This document shows, in pieces, positions 36,469 through 46,630 of a stretch of DNA of 64,000 bases. Positions within the stretch are counted from its first letter, which is position 1; every line of letters starts with the position of its first letter. The stretch spans positions 1,316,909 through 1,380,908 of the forward strand of contig NZ_LR732817.1 of NCBI RefSeq assembly GCF_902506195.1, given 5' to 3'. The DNA is from Citricoccus sp. K5 (lineage in GTDB: Bacteria; Actinomycetota; Actinomycetes; Actinomycetales; Micrococcaceae). The notes beneath the pieces were generated by a model that was not told the origin of the DNA, ran no database searches, and saw nothing but the letters and a program-made list of their open reading frames with translations. The translations under genes and the position numbers were made by a program.

Positions 36469-37308
36469 TCAGACCTGACCGGCTGCCGCCTCGTCCAGCC
36501 ACCAGACAGTGTCATCCCGACCTGAGACCACCGACGCCGGCCAGCGGGCCGCGTCGGTGGTCTTGCCGTCACGGGCCTGCCGGACCGCTGCGACGGCCTC
36601 GGCCTTGTCCGCACCGGCCACCACGAACCAGAGCCGTTCCGCCGTGTGGAGGGCCTCCACAGTCAGTGAGAGCCGCCACGGCGGCGGCTTGGGGGAGTCG
36701 ACCACGGCAATGACCGTCGCTCCACGGGTCAGGGGGCCGGGCAGGCCCGGGAACAGGCTGGCGACATGGGCATCCGGTCCCACACCCAGCATCACCACAT
36801 CGAAGACCGGCAGGCGCTCGTCCGGCCCCCCGTCCACGCGCGCGTGGTCGGCGAGCTCGGACGCATAGGCCTCCGCCGCCGTCATGATCGACTCCAGCAC
36901 TGGCGTCTCCGGCGGCACCGTCCCCGCTGCTGCAGCGCTGTCAGCAGCGGGCATCCGGTGAATGTTCGCGGCGGGCATCCCGTGCTGGGTGACCAGGTCC
37001 TGCAGGAGGGCCTCCTCGGCCTGCTGCTCATTGCGGTCCTGGTCCCCGGCCGGAAGGAAACGCTCATCGCCCCACCACAGGTGCACCCGGGACCAGTCCG
37101 GGATGCGGAGATCCGCGGGGACGCCGGGTACCGCTGACACCAGATCGGAGAGCGCCGACAGGATCCCCGTGCCGGTCCCACCCCCGGTCAGCACGGCCGA
37201 GGCCGCGCCCCGGTCCCGGACGGCGTCGGCGAGGATGCGGAGCAACTCCCCGGCTGCGTCACGGCAGAGCGACTCGCGGTCGGAGAACAGGCGGGTTTCA
37301 TCGGTCAC
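36469..37308 (-). CDS. pgl: 6-phosphogluconolactonase
   Basis: Hydrolyses 6-phosphogluconolactone, the second step of the oxidative pentose phosphate pathway. 279 residues, DevB/SOL type: VLTGGGTGTGILSAL, WWGDERFLP and MLGVGPDAHVASLFPG. It overlaps opcA by 11 bases and is last in the tkt-tal-pgi-zwf-opcA-pgl operon. Confidence 0.94.
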   Translation of the reverse strand: MTDETRLFSDRESLCRDAAGELLRILADAVRDRGAASAVLTGGGTGTGILSALSDLVSAVPGVPADLRIPDWSRVHLWWGDERFLPAGDQDRNEQQAEEALLQDLVTQHGMPAANIHRMPAADSAAAAGTVPPETPVLESIMTAAEAYASELADHARVDGGPDERLPVFDVVMLGVGPDAHVASLFPGLPGPLTRGATVIAVVDSPKPPPWRLSLTVEALHTAERLWFVVAGADKAEAVAAVRQARDGKTTDAARWPASVVSGRDDTVWWLDEAAAGQV

Positions 37309-38239
37309 TGGGCAACACCGCTTTCAGATCGGTCAGGGGCAGCCCGTTGACCACCACATCGCCGAAGACCTCGTCCGGGTCCAGCCGGCGCAGCTCCTCT
37401 GCCAGGCAGTCCTGGTCGCTGCGCCGTGGCAGGGAGATGTGCTGGATCGGCCGGCCCTGCTGGTACAGGGAGGCCACATCTCCGGCAGGCCGGGACAACA
37501 CCACGTCGCCCCGCTGGCGCCGCAGCCGGACGGAGCGCATGCCCTGACCCGCCTTGGAATGGGCCATGGTGACGGGGACCCCGAGGCAGCGGGTGAGCCA
37601 GGCGGCCAGCAGCATGGTCGAGGGGGAGTCCTCGGCCCCGTCCACGGTGACGGAGAGGATCTCGGCGGAGTCCAGCCCGTCCAGGATCGCGGCCAGCTGA
37701 ATGCGCCATCCGGTCAGCCGGGTCCAGGACAGGTCGGTGTCCCCGCCCCGGTAGGTCTGGCGCAGGTGCATCAATGCCCTCCGGGGCGAGGGCGCCGTGG
37801 CCGTGTCCGTGATGCGGCGGTGCGCGATGCGCCCCAGGGCCGAGTCGGCCGGGATCTCCGGGGCGGAGTGGGGCCACCAGACCACGATCGGGGCGTCCGG
37901 CAGCAGCAGGGCGCCGATGAGTGACTCGGACTCCTCCGCATTGGAGCCGGAGCCGTGGAGGATGACCACGTCGGAGGCCCCGGCGTCACCGCCCACCCGG
38001 ATCTCCGCATCCAGCCGGGTGGGAGCTGCGGCATCCCCGGCAGCCAGCACGATGATCCGGCAGGGGTGCTCGCGGCTGGCCAGGTTGGCGGCCAGGATGG
38101 CCTCCTCGGCATGGTCCGGCGAGGTGGAGATGATCAGCGTCAGCACCCGGCCGAGCGCGACGACGCCCCCGGCCTCGCGCAGGCGGTTCATCTCCTTGGC
38201 GACCTGGGATGTGGTGGTGTCCTGGACCTCGACGATCAT
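37298..38239 (-). CDS. opcA: OpcA, glucose-6-phosphate dehydrogenase assembly protein
   Basis: A 313-residue OpcA family protein, needed in cyanobacteria and implicated in actinobacteria for an active glucose-6-phosphate dehydrogenase. Recognisable blocks are PCRIIVL, LLLPDAPIVVWWPHSAP, TDLSWTRLTGWR and the C-terminal RLDPDEVFGD. It lies between zwf (1-base overlap, TGATG) and pgl (11-base overlap), its standard context. Confidence 0.92.
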   Translation of the reverse strand: MIVEVQDTTTSQVAKEMNRLREAGGVVALGRVLTLIISTSPDHAEEAILAANLASREHPCRIIVLAAGDAAAPTRLDAEIRVGGDAGASDVVILHGSGSNAEESESLIGALLLPDAPIVVWWPHSAPEIPADSALGRIAHRRITDTATAPSPRRALMHLRQTYRGGDTDLSWTRLTGWRIQLAAILDGLDSAEILSVTVDGAEDSPSTMLLAAWLTRCLGVPVTMAHSKAGQGMRSVRLRRQRGDVVLSRPAGDVASLYQQGRPIQHISLPRRSDQDCLAEELRRLDPDEVFGDVVVNGLPLTDLKAVLPSDR

Positions 38240-39843
38240 CAGGGCCTCCTCCAGACGCGGCCGTCACGGGCCACGAGCTCGTCGGCGGTCTTCGGTCCCC
38301 AGCTGCCGGGGGCATAGGGCTCCGGCTGGCCGGCCAGGGACTCCCAGTACTCCTCGAACGGGTCGAGGATGGCCCAGGACAGCTCCACCTCGGCCTGGCG
38401 GGGGAACAGCGGCGGCTCGCCGAGCAGAACGTCGAGGATCAGCCGTTCGTAGGCCTCCGGGCTGTCCTCGGTGAAGGCATGGCCGTAGCCGAAGTCCATG
38501 GTCACATCCCGGACCTCCTGCTGGGTCCCGGGGACCTTGGAGGCGAAGCGGATCGTGACCCCCTCGTCCGGCTGCACCCGGATCACGATCGTGTTCTGCC
38601 CGAACTCGTCCTCACCGTGTCCGGGGAACAGCAGGTTCGGGGCACGCTTGAGCACCACGGCGATCTCGGTGACCCGACGGCCCAGTCGCTTGCCGGCGCG
38701 CAGGTAGAACGGGACCCCGTCCCAGCGCCGGGTGCGGATCCCCAGCTTCAGGGCGGCGTAGGTCTCGGTGGTGGACTCCGGGTTGAAGCCCTCCTCCTCG
38801 AGGAAGCCGGTGACCTTCTCCCCGCCCTGCCAGCCACCGGTGTACTGGCCGCGCGCGGAGGCGGCGCCCAGGCCGGCGTCGTCCATGGGGACCTCGACGG
38901 CCGCCAGGACCTTCTCCTTCTCGGTGCGCAGATGGTCCGCGTCAAAGGAGATGGGCTCCTCCATGGCGGTCAGGGCCAGCAGCTGCAGCAGGTGGTTCTG
39001 GATGACGTCGCGGGCGGCGCCCACCCCGTCGTAGTAGCCGGCGCGGCCGCCGATGCCGATGTCCTCGGCCATGGTGATCTGCACGTGGTCCACATGGTTG
39101 GAGTTCCACACGGGCTCGAACAGGCGGTTGGCGAAGCGCAGCGCCAGGATGTTCTGGACGGTCTCCTTGCCGAGGTAGTGGTCGATCCGGAAGACGGCAT
39201 CCGGGACGAACACCTGCTCGATCACATCGTTGAGCTCCCGGGCGCTGGCCAGATCGTGGCCGAAGGGCTTCTCGATGACGACCCGGCGCCACGGACGCCC
39301 CGAGGAACCGGCCTGGGCGGGGGAGGGCCGCGTCCCGGCGTCGTGGTGGCGGCCGGCCAGGCCGTGGTCGGCGAGCTGCTGGCTGACCTCCTCGAACCAG
39401 TCCGGCGGGATGGACAGGTAGAACACGGTGTTGCCGGCGGTGCCGCGGGAGACCTCGAGGTCGGCCAGCGTCCCATGGAGGTCCTCGTAGGCCGCGGCGT
39501 CGTCGAAGCCGCCGGAGACGAAGCGGAAGCCGCCGCGCAACTGGTTCCAGACGGTGTCGTTCCAGCCGGTCCGGGCCGAGGACTCCACGGATGCGCGCAC
39601 GTACGCCGTGAACTCCTCGTCGCTCCAGTCGCGCCGGCCGAAGCCGACCAGGGAGAAGCCGGGCGGGAGCAGCCCCCGGTTGGCGAGGTCGTAGATCGCC
39701 GGCAACAGCTTCTTGCGGGCCAGGTCTCCGGTGACGCCGAACAGGACGAGGGCGGAGGGTCCGGCGATCCGGGTCAGCCGCCGGTCCCGGGGGTCGCGCA
39801 GGGGATTGGCCGGGCGCGTTCCGGTCAACGGCTCAGGCACCAT
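38239..39843 (-). CDS. zwf: Glucose-6-phosphate 1-dehydrogenase
   Basis: Oxidises glucose-6-phosphate to the lactone, giving NADPH. 534 residues; nucleotide-binding FGVTGDLARKKLLPA, active-site RIDHYLGKETVQN, and the substrate Lys in VVIEKPFGHDL. The start overlaps pgi by 11 bases. A short variable Gly/Ser insert precedes WRRVVIEKPFG. Confidence 0.96.
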   Translation of the reverse strand: MVPEPLTGTRPANPLRDPRDRRLTRIAGPSALVLFGVTGDLARKKLLPAIYDLANRGLLPPGFSLVGFGRRDWSDEEFTAYVRASVESSARTGWNDTVWNQLRGGFRFVSGGFDDAAAYEDLHGTLADLEVSRGTAGNTVFYLSIPPDWFEEVSQQLADHGLAGRHHDAGTRPSPAQAGSSGRPWRRVVIEKPFGHDLASARELNDVIEQVFVPDAVFRIDHYLGKETVQNILALRFANRLFEPVWNSNHVDHVQITMAEDIGIGGRAGYYDGVGAARDVIQNHLLQLLALTAMEEPISFDADHLRTEKEKVLAAVEVPMDDAGLGAASARGQYTGGWQGGEKVTGFLEEEGFNPESTTETYAALKLGIRTRRWDGVPFYLRAGKRLGRRVTEIAVVLKRAPNLLFPGHGEDEFGQNTIVIRVQPDEGVTIRFASKVPGTQQEVRDVTMDFGYGHAFTEDSPEAYERLILDVLLGEPPLFPRQAEVELSWAILDPFEEYWESLAGQPEPYAPGSWGPKTADELVARDGRVWRRP

Positions 39844-41512
39844 CGGATCCCTGCGTGCCGTGCGCTGCCCGGAGGAGCTGGCCGATGCCGTCTGTGCGCT
39901 CGGTCAGGTGCAGCCGCACCACGGGCCGGCCGTGCTCGCGCAGCACGGAGGCGTCCCCGGCGGCCTGGGCGGCCAGCAGCTGGCCGAAGGTGAAGGGGCG
40001 GCCCGGGATGTCCAGGTCCAGGTCTGAATCGGCCGTGACCTGCAGGAAGACTCCCTCGGGCGTGCCGCCCTTGTGGTACTGGCCGGTCGAGTGCAGGAAC
40101 CGCGGGCCCCAGCCGAAGGTGACCGGGCGGCCGGACAGCGTCGCGAGGGCGGCGCGCAGGACCTCCAGCTCCGGGTAGCCCACGCGGTCCAGGTACGCGT
40201 GGACGGCCAGGTAGCCGTGGGCCGGCACCAGCTGCGCGACGGCGGCCAGCACCTGCCCGAGGTCATCCGGGTTCCCGGCGGGGCCGTTCACGACGTCGGC
40301 GGGACCGGTGACCTCGACGGTCCCGATCACGGTGTCCGGGCGCTCTTCCGCGGGCGTGGCATCCAGCAGGCCGCGGGCCGCAGTCTTCGCCGCCTCGACG
40401 TCCGGCTGATCGAAGGGGTTGATGCCGAGGATGCGGCCGGCCACCGCCGTGGCGAACTCCCACAGCAGCAGCTGCGCGCCGAGGGAGCCGAAGACCTCCA
40501 CCGCGTGCTCGGACCGGACGGGTGAGACGCTGTCGAGGGCATCTGACGCGTCGGGCGCCTCCCGGTCCTCGGGGTCGGCCACCAGGCGGATCTGCAGCAG
40601 GTCGTCGGCGGCGGAGAGGGTCTCCGGGTCCCCGGAGTCCACGACCACCGGCAGCACACCGGCGCCGTCCTTGCCCGTGGACTCGGCGATGAGCTGCTCG
40701 GCCCAGCCGCCGAAGCCGACCAGTCCGGAGTCCTCGTCGGAGAAGATCAGTTTGTTGCGCAGCGGGTCCGTACCAGCCATGGCGGCGCCGAGCTGGAGGC
40801 CAGGGTTGCCAGGGTCGTCGGTGGCGAGGACCTCGCGGGTCTCCTCGGCTTCGTCGAGCAGAGCGGCGATGTCCACGCCGGCCAGACCGGTGGGCACCAG
40901 GCCGAACGCCGTCAGGGCGGAGTAACGCCCGCCGACGGTGGGATCGGCCGTGAAGACCCGACGGTAGCCGGCTTCGCGGGCGGACCGCTCGAGCGGGGAG
41001 CCCGGGTCCGTCACCACGACGATCCGGGACGCGGCGTCGAGGCCGGCGTCGTTGAAGGCCTGTTCGAAGACTCGCCGCTGCGAGTCGGTCTCCACCGTGG
41101 AACCGGATTTGGAGGACACCACCAGGACGGTGTGTGCCACCCCCGCCGCCAGGACGTTGCCCACCATCTCGGGGTCGGTGGAGTCGAGCACGGTGAGCGG
41201 ACATCCCACGGTGGCGGCGATCACCTCGGGGGCCAGGGAGGACCCGCCCATGCCGGCGAGGACCACCCTGCTGATGTCCTCGGCCGCCAGCTCGGCGCGC
41301 AGGGCCTCGATCTGCGGCACCAGCTCCCGCGAGTCCTCGAAGAGGTCCATCCACCCGAGGCGCCGCGATGCCTCCTCCTCTGTGGCCGGACCCCACAGGG
41401 TGTGGTCCTTGCCGTCCAGGCGACTGGCGACACGGTCGTCCACCAGGGCCGGGACGTGACGGTCGATCGCCGCTAGGGCGGCACCGGTGGCCTGCAATCC
41501 GAGTGAACTCAT
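39833..41512 (-). CDS. pgi: Glucose-6-phosphate isomerase
   Basis: Interconverts glucose-6-phosphate and fructose-6-phosphate. 559 residues with the sugar isomerase folds: VLAGMGGSSLAPEVI, VSSKSGSTVET and GGRYSALTAFGLVP. It resembles the actinobacterial pgi found inside pentose phosphate operons more than the E. coli type. AGGAGACTGAC precedes the ATG. Placement next to zwf allows carbon to cycle between glycolysis and the pentose phosphate pathway. Confidence 0.93.
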   Translation of the reverse strand: MSSLGLQATGAALAAIDRHVPALVDDRVASRLDGKDHTLWGPATEEEASRRLGWMDLFEDSRELVPQIEALRAELAAEDISRVVLAGMGGSSLAPEVIAATVGCPLTVLDSTDPEMVGNVLAAGVAHTVLVVSSKSGSTVETDSQRRVFEQAFNDAGLDAASRIVVVTDPGSPLERSAREAGYRRVFTADPTVGGRYSALTAFGLVPTGLAGVDIAALLDEAEETREVLATDDPGNPGLQLGAAMAGTDPLRNKLIFSDEDSGLVGFGGWAEQLIAESTGKDGAGVLPVVVDSGDPETLSAADDLLQIRLVADPEDREAPDASDALDSVSPVRSEHAVEVFGSLGAQLLLWEFATAVAGRILGINPFDQPDVEAAKTAARGLLDATPAEERPDTVIGTVEVTGPADVVNGPAGNPDDLGQVLAAVAQLVPAHGYLAVHAYLDRVGYPELEVLRAALATLSGRPVTFGWGPRFLHSTGQYHKGGTPEGVFLQVTADSDLDLDIPGRPFTFGQLLAAQAAGDASVLREHGRPVVRLHLTERTDGIGQLLRAAHGTQGSDGA

Positions 41513-41585
41513 GTCAGTCTCCTGGTTCGTGCGGGGAGGGATTCAGGGAATGGTCAAGCGGTGACCGAGCGGCGATCAGCGGCCG

Positions 41586-42707
41586 TCAGTGGGCTGCGGA
41601 GTCCTTGAGCGCGGCGCGCACGGTCTCCAGCAGTTCGTTCCAGCTGGTCACGAACTTCTCCACGCCCTCCGCTTCGAGGACGGCCACCACGTCGTTGTAG
41701 TCGACGCCGGCATGGGCGATCGCGTCCAGCACGCGGTCCGCTTCCTCGTAGCAGTCCGTGATGGTGTCCCCGGTGACCTCGCCGTGGTCGGCCAGAGCCT
41801 CCAGCGTCTTCTCCGGCATGGTGTTGACCGTTCCCGGCGCCACCAGGCCGGTCACGTAGAGCGTGTCCGGCAACGCCGGGTCCTTGGTTCCCGTGGAAGC
41901 CCAGAGTGGACGCTGCGGGCGGGCACCGGCCGCCTCCAGGACGCGCCAGCGCTCCGTGTCCAGGGTCTCGGTGAAGATGCGGTAGGCGAGTCGGGCATTG
42001 GCGAGGCCCGCCTGCCCCGTGAGCTCGCCGGTCCCCTCGGCCGTGGACTCGGCGAGGCGGCGGTCCACCTCGGAGTCCACGCGGGAGACGAAGAAACTCG
42101 CGACGGAGTGCAGGGTGGACAGGTCGATCCCGGCGGCATGCGCCTGCTCCAGGCCCAGCAGCCAGGCGTTGAGCACCTCGCGGTAGCGGGTCAGCGAGAA
42201 GATCAGGGTCACGTTGACGCTCAGTCCCTGGGCGAGGGTCGCCGTGATGGCCGGCAGACCCTCTTCCGTGGCGGGGATCTTGATCAGCACGTTGGGCCGG
42301 TCCACGGCCTGGGCCAGCTTGCCGGCTTCGGCGACGGTCTTCTCGGCGTCCCGGGCAGACCGGGGATCCACCTCGATGGACACCCTGCCGTCCACCCCGT
42401 CGGACGCCTGGTAGACCGGCGTGAAGAGGTCACAGGCGGCCTGGACGTCCCGAGTGGTGAGCTCGAAGACGGCCTGGTCCAGGTCCGCGCCCTCGGCGGA
42501 CAACTGCGCCAACTGTTCGGCGTAGGCCTCCCCGTTCTTCAGGGCCGCGGCGAAGATCGAGGGATTGGTGGTCACGCCGGTGACGGTCCGCGTCTCCATC
42601 AGCTCGGCGAGGTTGCCCGTGGCGATCCGCTCACGGGACAGATCGTCGAGCCAGATGGACACACCGGCCTCGGCCAGTGCACGGGTGTTCGGGTTCTGTT
42701 CGGTCAT
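41586..42707 (-). CDS. tal: Transaldolase
   Basis: Transfers a dihydroxyacetone unit between sugar phosphates in the non-oxidative pentose phosphate pathway. 373 residues; the Schiff-base Lys is in [12 protein letters not shown], with [10 protein letters not shown] near the N-terminus and [12 protein letters not shown]. This is the longer bacterial tal type found in actinobacteria. GGAG precedes the ATG. It lies 60 bases after tkt. Confidence 0.96.
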   Translation of the reverse strand: MTEQNPNTRALAEAGVSIWLDDLSRERIATGNLAELMETRTVTGVTTNPSIFAAALKNGEAYAEQLAQLSAEGADLDQAVFELTTRDVQAACDLFTPVYQASDGVDGRVSIEVDPRSARDAEKTVAEAGKLAQAVDRPNVLIKIPATEEGLPAITATLAQGLSVNVTLIFSLTRYREVLNAWLLGLEQAHAAGIDLSTLHSVASFFVSRVDSEVDRRLAESTAEGTGELTGQAGLANARLAYRIFTETLDTERWRVLEAAGARPQRPLWASTGTKDPALPDTLYVTGLVAPGTVNTMPEKTLEALADHGEVTGDTITDCYEEADRVLDAIAHAGVDYNDVVAVLEAEGVEKFVTSWNELLETVRAALKDSAAH

Positions 42708-42767
42708 CGTGTGCTCCGTACGTCTGGGGGGTGCTTTGCGTGGCGGTGGTGACCGGCCGGTGCCGGG

Positions 42768-44957
42768 TCAGCGACCGAGCAGGTCCCGAGCGGCGGCAGC
42801 CACGGCCTCGGCCGTGATGCCGTACTCGCGGAACAGCGTCTGGAAATCTGCCGAGGCGCCGTAGTGCTCCAGCGAGACCTGGGCACCGCGGACCCCGGTG
42901 TACTTGGCCCAGCCCTGCGCTATCCCGGCCTCGACGGACACCCGGACGGCGCCGTTGTCCGGTAGCACGGAGGCGCGGTAGGACTCGTCCTGGGCGTCGA
43001 ACCACTCGAGGCTGGGGGCGGACACCACCCGGGTCGGCACGCCTCCGGACTGAAGCTGGTCCCGTGCGGCCACCGCGAGCTGCACCTCGGAACCGGTCCC
43101 GATCAGGATCGCCTGGGGCTCGACAGCCGCGCCCGAGTCATCGATGGCGTCCAGCAGCACATAGGCGCCGCGGGCTGTGCCCTCCGCACCGGCGAAGCCC
43201 TGCTCGTCCCGCGGGAAGACCGGCAGGTTCTGGCGGGAGAGCACGATGCCCGCGGGGCCGTCGGTCTTCTCCAGGATGGTCTTCCAGGCCCAGGACACCT
43301 CATTGGCGTCGGCCGGGCGGACGACTGCCAATCCCGGGATGGCACGCAGCGAGGCGAGTTGCTCCACCGGCTGGTGGGTGGGACCGTCCTCGCCGAGGCC
43401 GATCGAGTCGTGGGTCCAGACGTAGATGGCCGGGGTGCCCATCAATGCGCCGATGCGGATCGCGGGGCGCTGATAGTCAGAGAAGATCAGGAAGGTCCCC
43501 ATGTAGGCCCGCAGCAGTGAACCGAGCGAGATGCCGTTCACGATCGAGCCGGCGGCGTGCTCGCGGATGCCGAAGTGCAGGGTGCGGCCATAGGGGCCGC
43601 CCTTCCAGGTGGCGGTCTGCCGGCTGGCGGGAATGAACGAGGGCTCGCCGTCCATGGTGGTGTTGTTGGAGCCGGCCAGGTCGGCAGACCCGCCCCACAG
43701 CTCCGGCATGACCGGGGCCAGGGCGGACAGGACCTTGCCGGAGGCGGCACGGGTGGCCATCCCCTTGGCACCGCCCGCGAAGCTGGCGTCGAAGTCCGCC
43801 TCGAAGGCGGGGAACGCCTCGGCGAAGTCCTCGGGCAGTTCGCCCGCCGTGAGGCGGTCGAACAGCCGGGCACGCTCCTCGTTGGCGCCGCGCCACGCGG
43901 CGTAGGACTCCTCCCAGGTGGCGCGGTAGGCCTTCGAGCGTTCGCCGACGCTGCGAGCGTGGGCCAGCACGCCGTCGTCGACGGCGAAGTGCTCCTCCGG
44001 GTCGAAGCCCAGGACCGTCTTCAGCCCGGCCAGCTCCTCGCCGCCGAGCTTGGAGCCGTGGATGGCGCCCGTGTCCTGCTTGCCGGGGGAGGGCCAGCCG
44101 ATCACGGTGCGGAGCTTGATGAGAGAAGGCTTGGCGGTCTGTGCCTTGGCCTCGGCCAAAGCTGTGTAGAGCTGTTCCGTGTCCTCCACGTAGTCCCCGG
44201 TGGCGAGCCAGTCGACGGTCTGGACATGCCAGCCGTAGGCCTCATACCGGGCGGCCACGTCCTCGCTGAACGCCACGTCCGTGTCGTCCTCGATGGAGAT
44301 CTCGTTGTCGTCGTAGATGACCACGAGGTTGCCGAGTTCCTGGTGGCCTGCCAGGGAGGAGGCCTCGGAGGTGACACCCTCCTGGAGGTCGCCGTCGGAG
44401 GCGATGACGAAGACGTGGTGGTCGAAGGGGCTTGACCCGAGGGCGGCGTCCGGGTCCAGCAGGCCGCGCAACCGGCGCTGGGCGAAGGCGAAGCCGACGG
44501 CGGAGGCCAGACCCTGGCCCAGGGGACCGGTGGTGATCTCCACGCCGTCCGTGTGCCCGTACTCGGGGTGGCCCGGGGTCTTGGAACCCCAGGTGCGCAG
44601 GGACTGGAGGTCCTCGACTTCCAGCCCGGCGCCGGCGGCGAACAGCTGCAGGTACAGGGTCAGGGAGGAGTGACCGGCCGAGAGGATGAATCGATCGCGT
44701 CCGGCCCAGGTGGCGTCCGCGGGGTCATGGTGCATGACGTTCTGGAACAGCTGCCAGGCGACCGGGGCGAGGGAGATGGCCGTGCCGGGGTGGCCGTGAC
44801 CGGCCTTCTCCACGGCGTCTGCGGCCAGTACGCGCAGGGTGTCCACGGCCTTCCGGTCCACGGCGGAATACGTGTACTCGCGGGCGGGCTGAAGACGCTG
44901 CAGGGAGGAAGTCCCCCCGGTGGCGGATCCGGTGGATGATGCCGGGGCTGAAGTCAC
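42768..44957 (-). CDS. tkt: Transketolase
   Basis: Thiamine-diphosphate enzyme moving two-carbon units in the non-oxidative pentose phosphate pathway. 729 residues; KAGHGHPG near the N-terminus, the ThDP motif ending in DDNEIS (GDLQEG...YDDNEISIE), [15 protein letters not shown] and the C-terminal domain [12 protein letters not shown]. It starts with GTG 44957 behind AGGAG, with a -10-like TAAGCT (45014-45009). First gene of the minus-strand operon; divergent from ctaB. Confidence 0.97.
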   Translation of the reverse strand: MTSAPASSTGSATGGTSSLQRLQPAREYTYSAVDRKAVDTLRVLAADAVEKAGHGHPGTAISLAPVAWQLFQNVMHHDPADATWAGRDRFILSAGHSSLTLYLQLFAAGAGLEVEDLQSLRTWGSKTPGHPEYGHTDGVEITTGPLGQGLASAVGFAFAQRRLRGLLDPDAALGSSPFDHHVFVIASDGDLQEGVTSEASSLAGHQELGNLVVIYDDNEISIEDDTDVAFSEDVAARYEAYGWHVQTVDWLATGDYVEDTEQLYTALAEAKAQTAKPSLIKLRTVIGWPSPGKQDTGAIHGSKLGGEELAGLKTVLGFDPEEHFAVDDGVLAHARSVGERSKAYRATWEESYAAWRGANEERARLFDRLTAGELPEDFAEAFPAFEADFDASFAGGAKGMATRAASGKVLSALAPVMPELWGGSADLAGSNNTTMDGEPSFIPASRQTATWKGGPYGRTLHFGIREHAAGSIVNGISLGSLLRAYMGTFLIFSDYQRPAIRIGALMGTPAIYVWTHDSIGLGEDGPTHQPVEQLASLRAIPGLAVVRPADANEVSWAWKTILEKTDGPAGIVLSRQNLPVFPRDEQGFAGAEGTARGAYVLLDAIDDSGAAVEPQAILIGTGSEVQLAVAARDQLQSGGVPTRVVSAPSLEWFDAQDESYRASVLPDNGAVRVSVEAGIAQGWAKYTGVRGAQVSLEHYGASADFQTLFREYGITAEAVAAAARDLLGR

Positions 44958-45068
44958 GAAAGCTGCTCCTGACGGGATGAAACTGGGGGCCGGTGCCGAC
45001 CTGACGCCAGCTTATCCCGAATGGGGCCACGCCCTGCAGGGGGTGAACCGCCAGTGACCTGTCACGAC

Positions 45069-45097
45069 CCGACATCGTGGGCGGGGAAAGGTACACT
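45069..45097 (+). promoter_or_regulatory. Candidate ctaB promoter
   Basis: CCGACA (45069-45074), 17 bases, TACACT (45092-45097). It gives a leader of about 50 bases to the ATG at 45157. The tkt promoter lies about 55 bases away on the other strand. Confidence 0.55.
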
Positions 45098-45156
45098 GGA
45101 AGGGGTGTTTCCAGCACCGATGACCACATCCCGCCCGCCTGCACCGTGAGAAGTAG

Positions 45157-46146
45157 ATGCCCAGCACCCTTGATGCCCAGTCCGCCGCGAGCCCGGCGCC
45201 CTCCAGCGCCCGTCCGGTCCACCGGAAGATCGGGTTCAAGCGGAAGGCCGCAGCCTACGTCTCGCTCACGAAGCCGCGGGTGATGGAACTGCTCCTGGTC
45301 ACCACGCTGCCGACGATGATCTTCGCGCAGAGGGGCTTCCCGGACGTGGTCACCATGATCGCCACCATGGTGGGTGGCGCACTGGCCGCCGGTTCCTCCG
45401 CGGCCTTCAACTGTTACATCGACCGGGACATCGACAAGCTGATGAACCGGACCAAGAAGCGCCCTCTGGTCACCGGCGAGGTCACGCCACGCGAGGCCCT
45501 CATCTTCGCCTGGGCCATCGGCGTGGTGTCCATCGCCATCCTCCTCTGGGGCACCAACCTGCTGGCCGCCGGCCTCGGCGTCCTGGCCATCTTCTTCTAC
45601 GTGGTCGTCTACAGCCTGATCCTGAAGCGCCGCACCGAACAGAACATCGTGTGGGGCGGGATCGCCGGCTGCTTCCCGGTCCTCATCGCCTGGGCCGCTG
45701 TCCGCGAGACCGTGGAGTGGCCGGCCATCGTGCTGTTCCTCATCATCTTCCTGTGGACCCCGCCCCACTACTGGCCGCTGTCCCTGAAGTACAAGCGTGA
45801 CTACCAGGCCGCGGACGTGCCGATGCTCGGGGCCGTGGCCTCGGCGCGGGTGGTCTCCAGCCAGGTCGTGCTCTACGCCTGGGCCACCGTGGCCTGCTCA
45901 TTGCTGCTGGTGCCGCTGGGCTGGGCCGGGATCGTCTACACGGCCGTCGCCCTCGTGGCCGGTGGCTGGTTCGTCTACGAGTCGCACGTGCTCTACGCGG
46001 AGTCTCAGAAGCCGGAGTACAACGACAAGAAGGCGATGAAGGTCTTCCACCTCTCCATCACCTATCTCACCCTCGTCTTCGTGGCACTGGCCGTGGATCC
46101 CTTCGTGGGCAGCCCGCTCATGCCGGTACCGGGCATCCCCTCCTGA
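45157..46146 (+). CDS. ctaB: Heme O synthase (protoheme IX farnesyltransferase)
   Basis: Adds farnesyl to heme b to make heme O, the precursor of heme A. A 329-residue UbiA-type membrane prenyltransferase with about 9 hydrophobic segments. The first Asp-rich motif is [20 protein letters not shown] and the second region is [17 protein letters not shown]. ctaB next to tkt is conserved in actinobacteria; ctaA lies just downstream on the other strand. Confidence 0.96.
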   Translation: MPSTLDAQSAASPAPSSARPVHRKIGFKRKAAAYVSLTKPRVMELLLVTTLPTMIFAQRGFPDVVTMIATMVGGALAAGSSAAFNCYIDRDIDKLMNRTKKRPLVTGEVTPREALIFAWAIGVVSIAILLWGTNLLAAGLGVLAIFFYVVVYSLILKRRTEQNIVWGGIAGCFPVLIAWAAVRETVEWPAIVLFLIIFLWTPPHYWPLSLKYKRDYQAADVPMLGAVASARVVSSQVVLYAWATVACSLLLVPLGWAGIVYTAVALVAGGWFVYESHVLYAESQKPEYNDKKAMKVFHLSITYLTLVFVALAVDPFVGSPLMPVPGIPS

Positions 46147-46190
46147 CCCTCCGGCTCTGAGGGCGTCAGCTGGCCGGCTGCCGTCCGTGG

Positions 46191-46490
46191 TCAGTTGCCG
46201 AGAGCGACCTGACGGTTGTGGTGGCCGTTGAGGATCGCGGTGGGGATGACCGCCACCGCGAACATCAAGAGGGACCACGTGCCGATGGCATCCATCCAGG
46301 CTCTGAAGGAGAGCAGGAGCAGCAGCACGGCGACGACGCGGTACGCGTAGACCCGTCGCGGGAAATGCACCGGGCGGCCGAAGAACCACGGGATTCGATG
46401 GCCATGATTGGCCTTGCTCACCACCCAGAATGAGGCGAAGAAGACCGCCGTGCCTGCCAGCCCTGCCAGTGTTCCCCCGAGAAGCCCCAT
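46191..46490 (-). CDS. Small membrane protein of unknown function
   Basis: A 99-residue protein, not recognised. It has three hydrophobic stretches (about 3-25, 47-62 and 68-86) separated by a basic, His/Arg/Pro-containing loop (KANHGHRIPWFFGRPVHFPRR). It lies between ctaB and ctaA, on the ctaA strand and downstream of it. AGGGCG precedes the ATG. The composition looks coding, but conservation is unverified. The gap 46491-46630 upstream holds nothing I recognise. Confidence 0.55.
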   Translation of the reverse strand: MGLLGGTLAGLAGTAVFFASFWVVSKANHGHRIPWFFGRPVHFPRRVYAYRVVAVLLLLLSFRAWMDAIGTWSLLMFAVAVIPTAILNGHHNRQVALGN

Positions 46491-46630
46491 GCGCCCTACT
46501 AGACCTCGCCGGGTCCCTCCTGGTCAAGGCAGGGTTTTGTGAAGGGTGCCGTCATGAGGGTTAGGCGATTCACTGGTGATCGGGGGCCTGCGTCGAGCTG
46601 ATCCCGCGCCGGCCGATCCGGACGCCCCGG

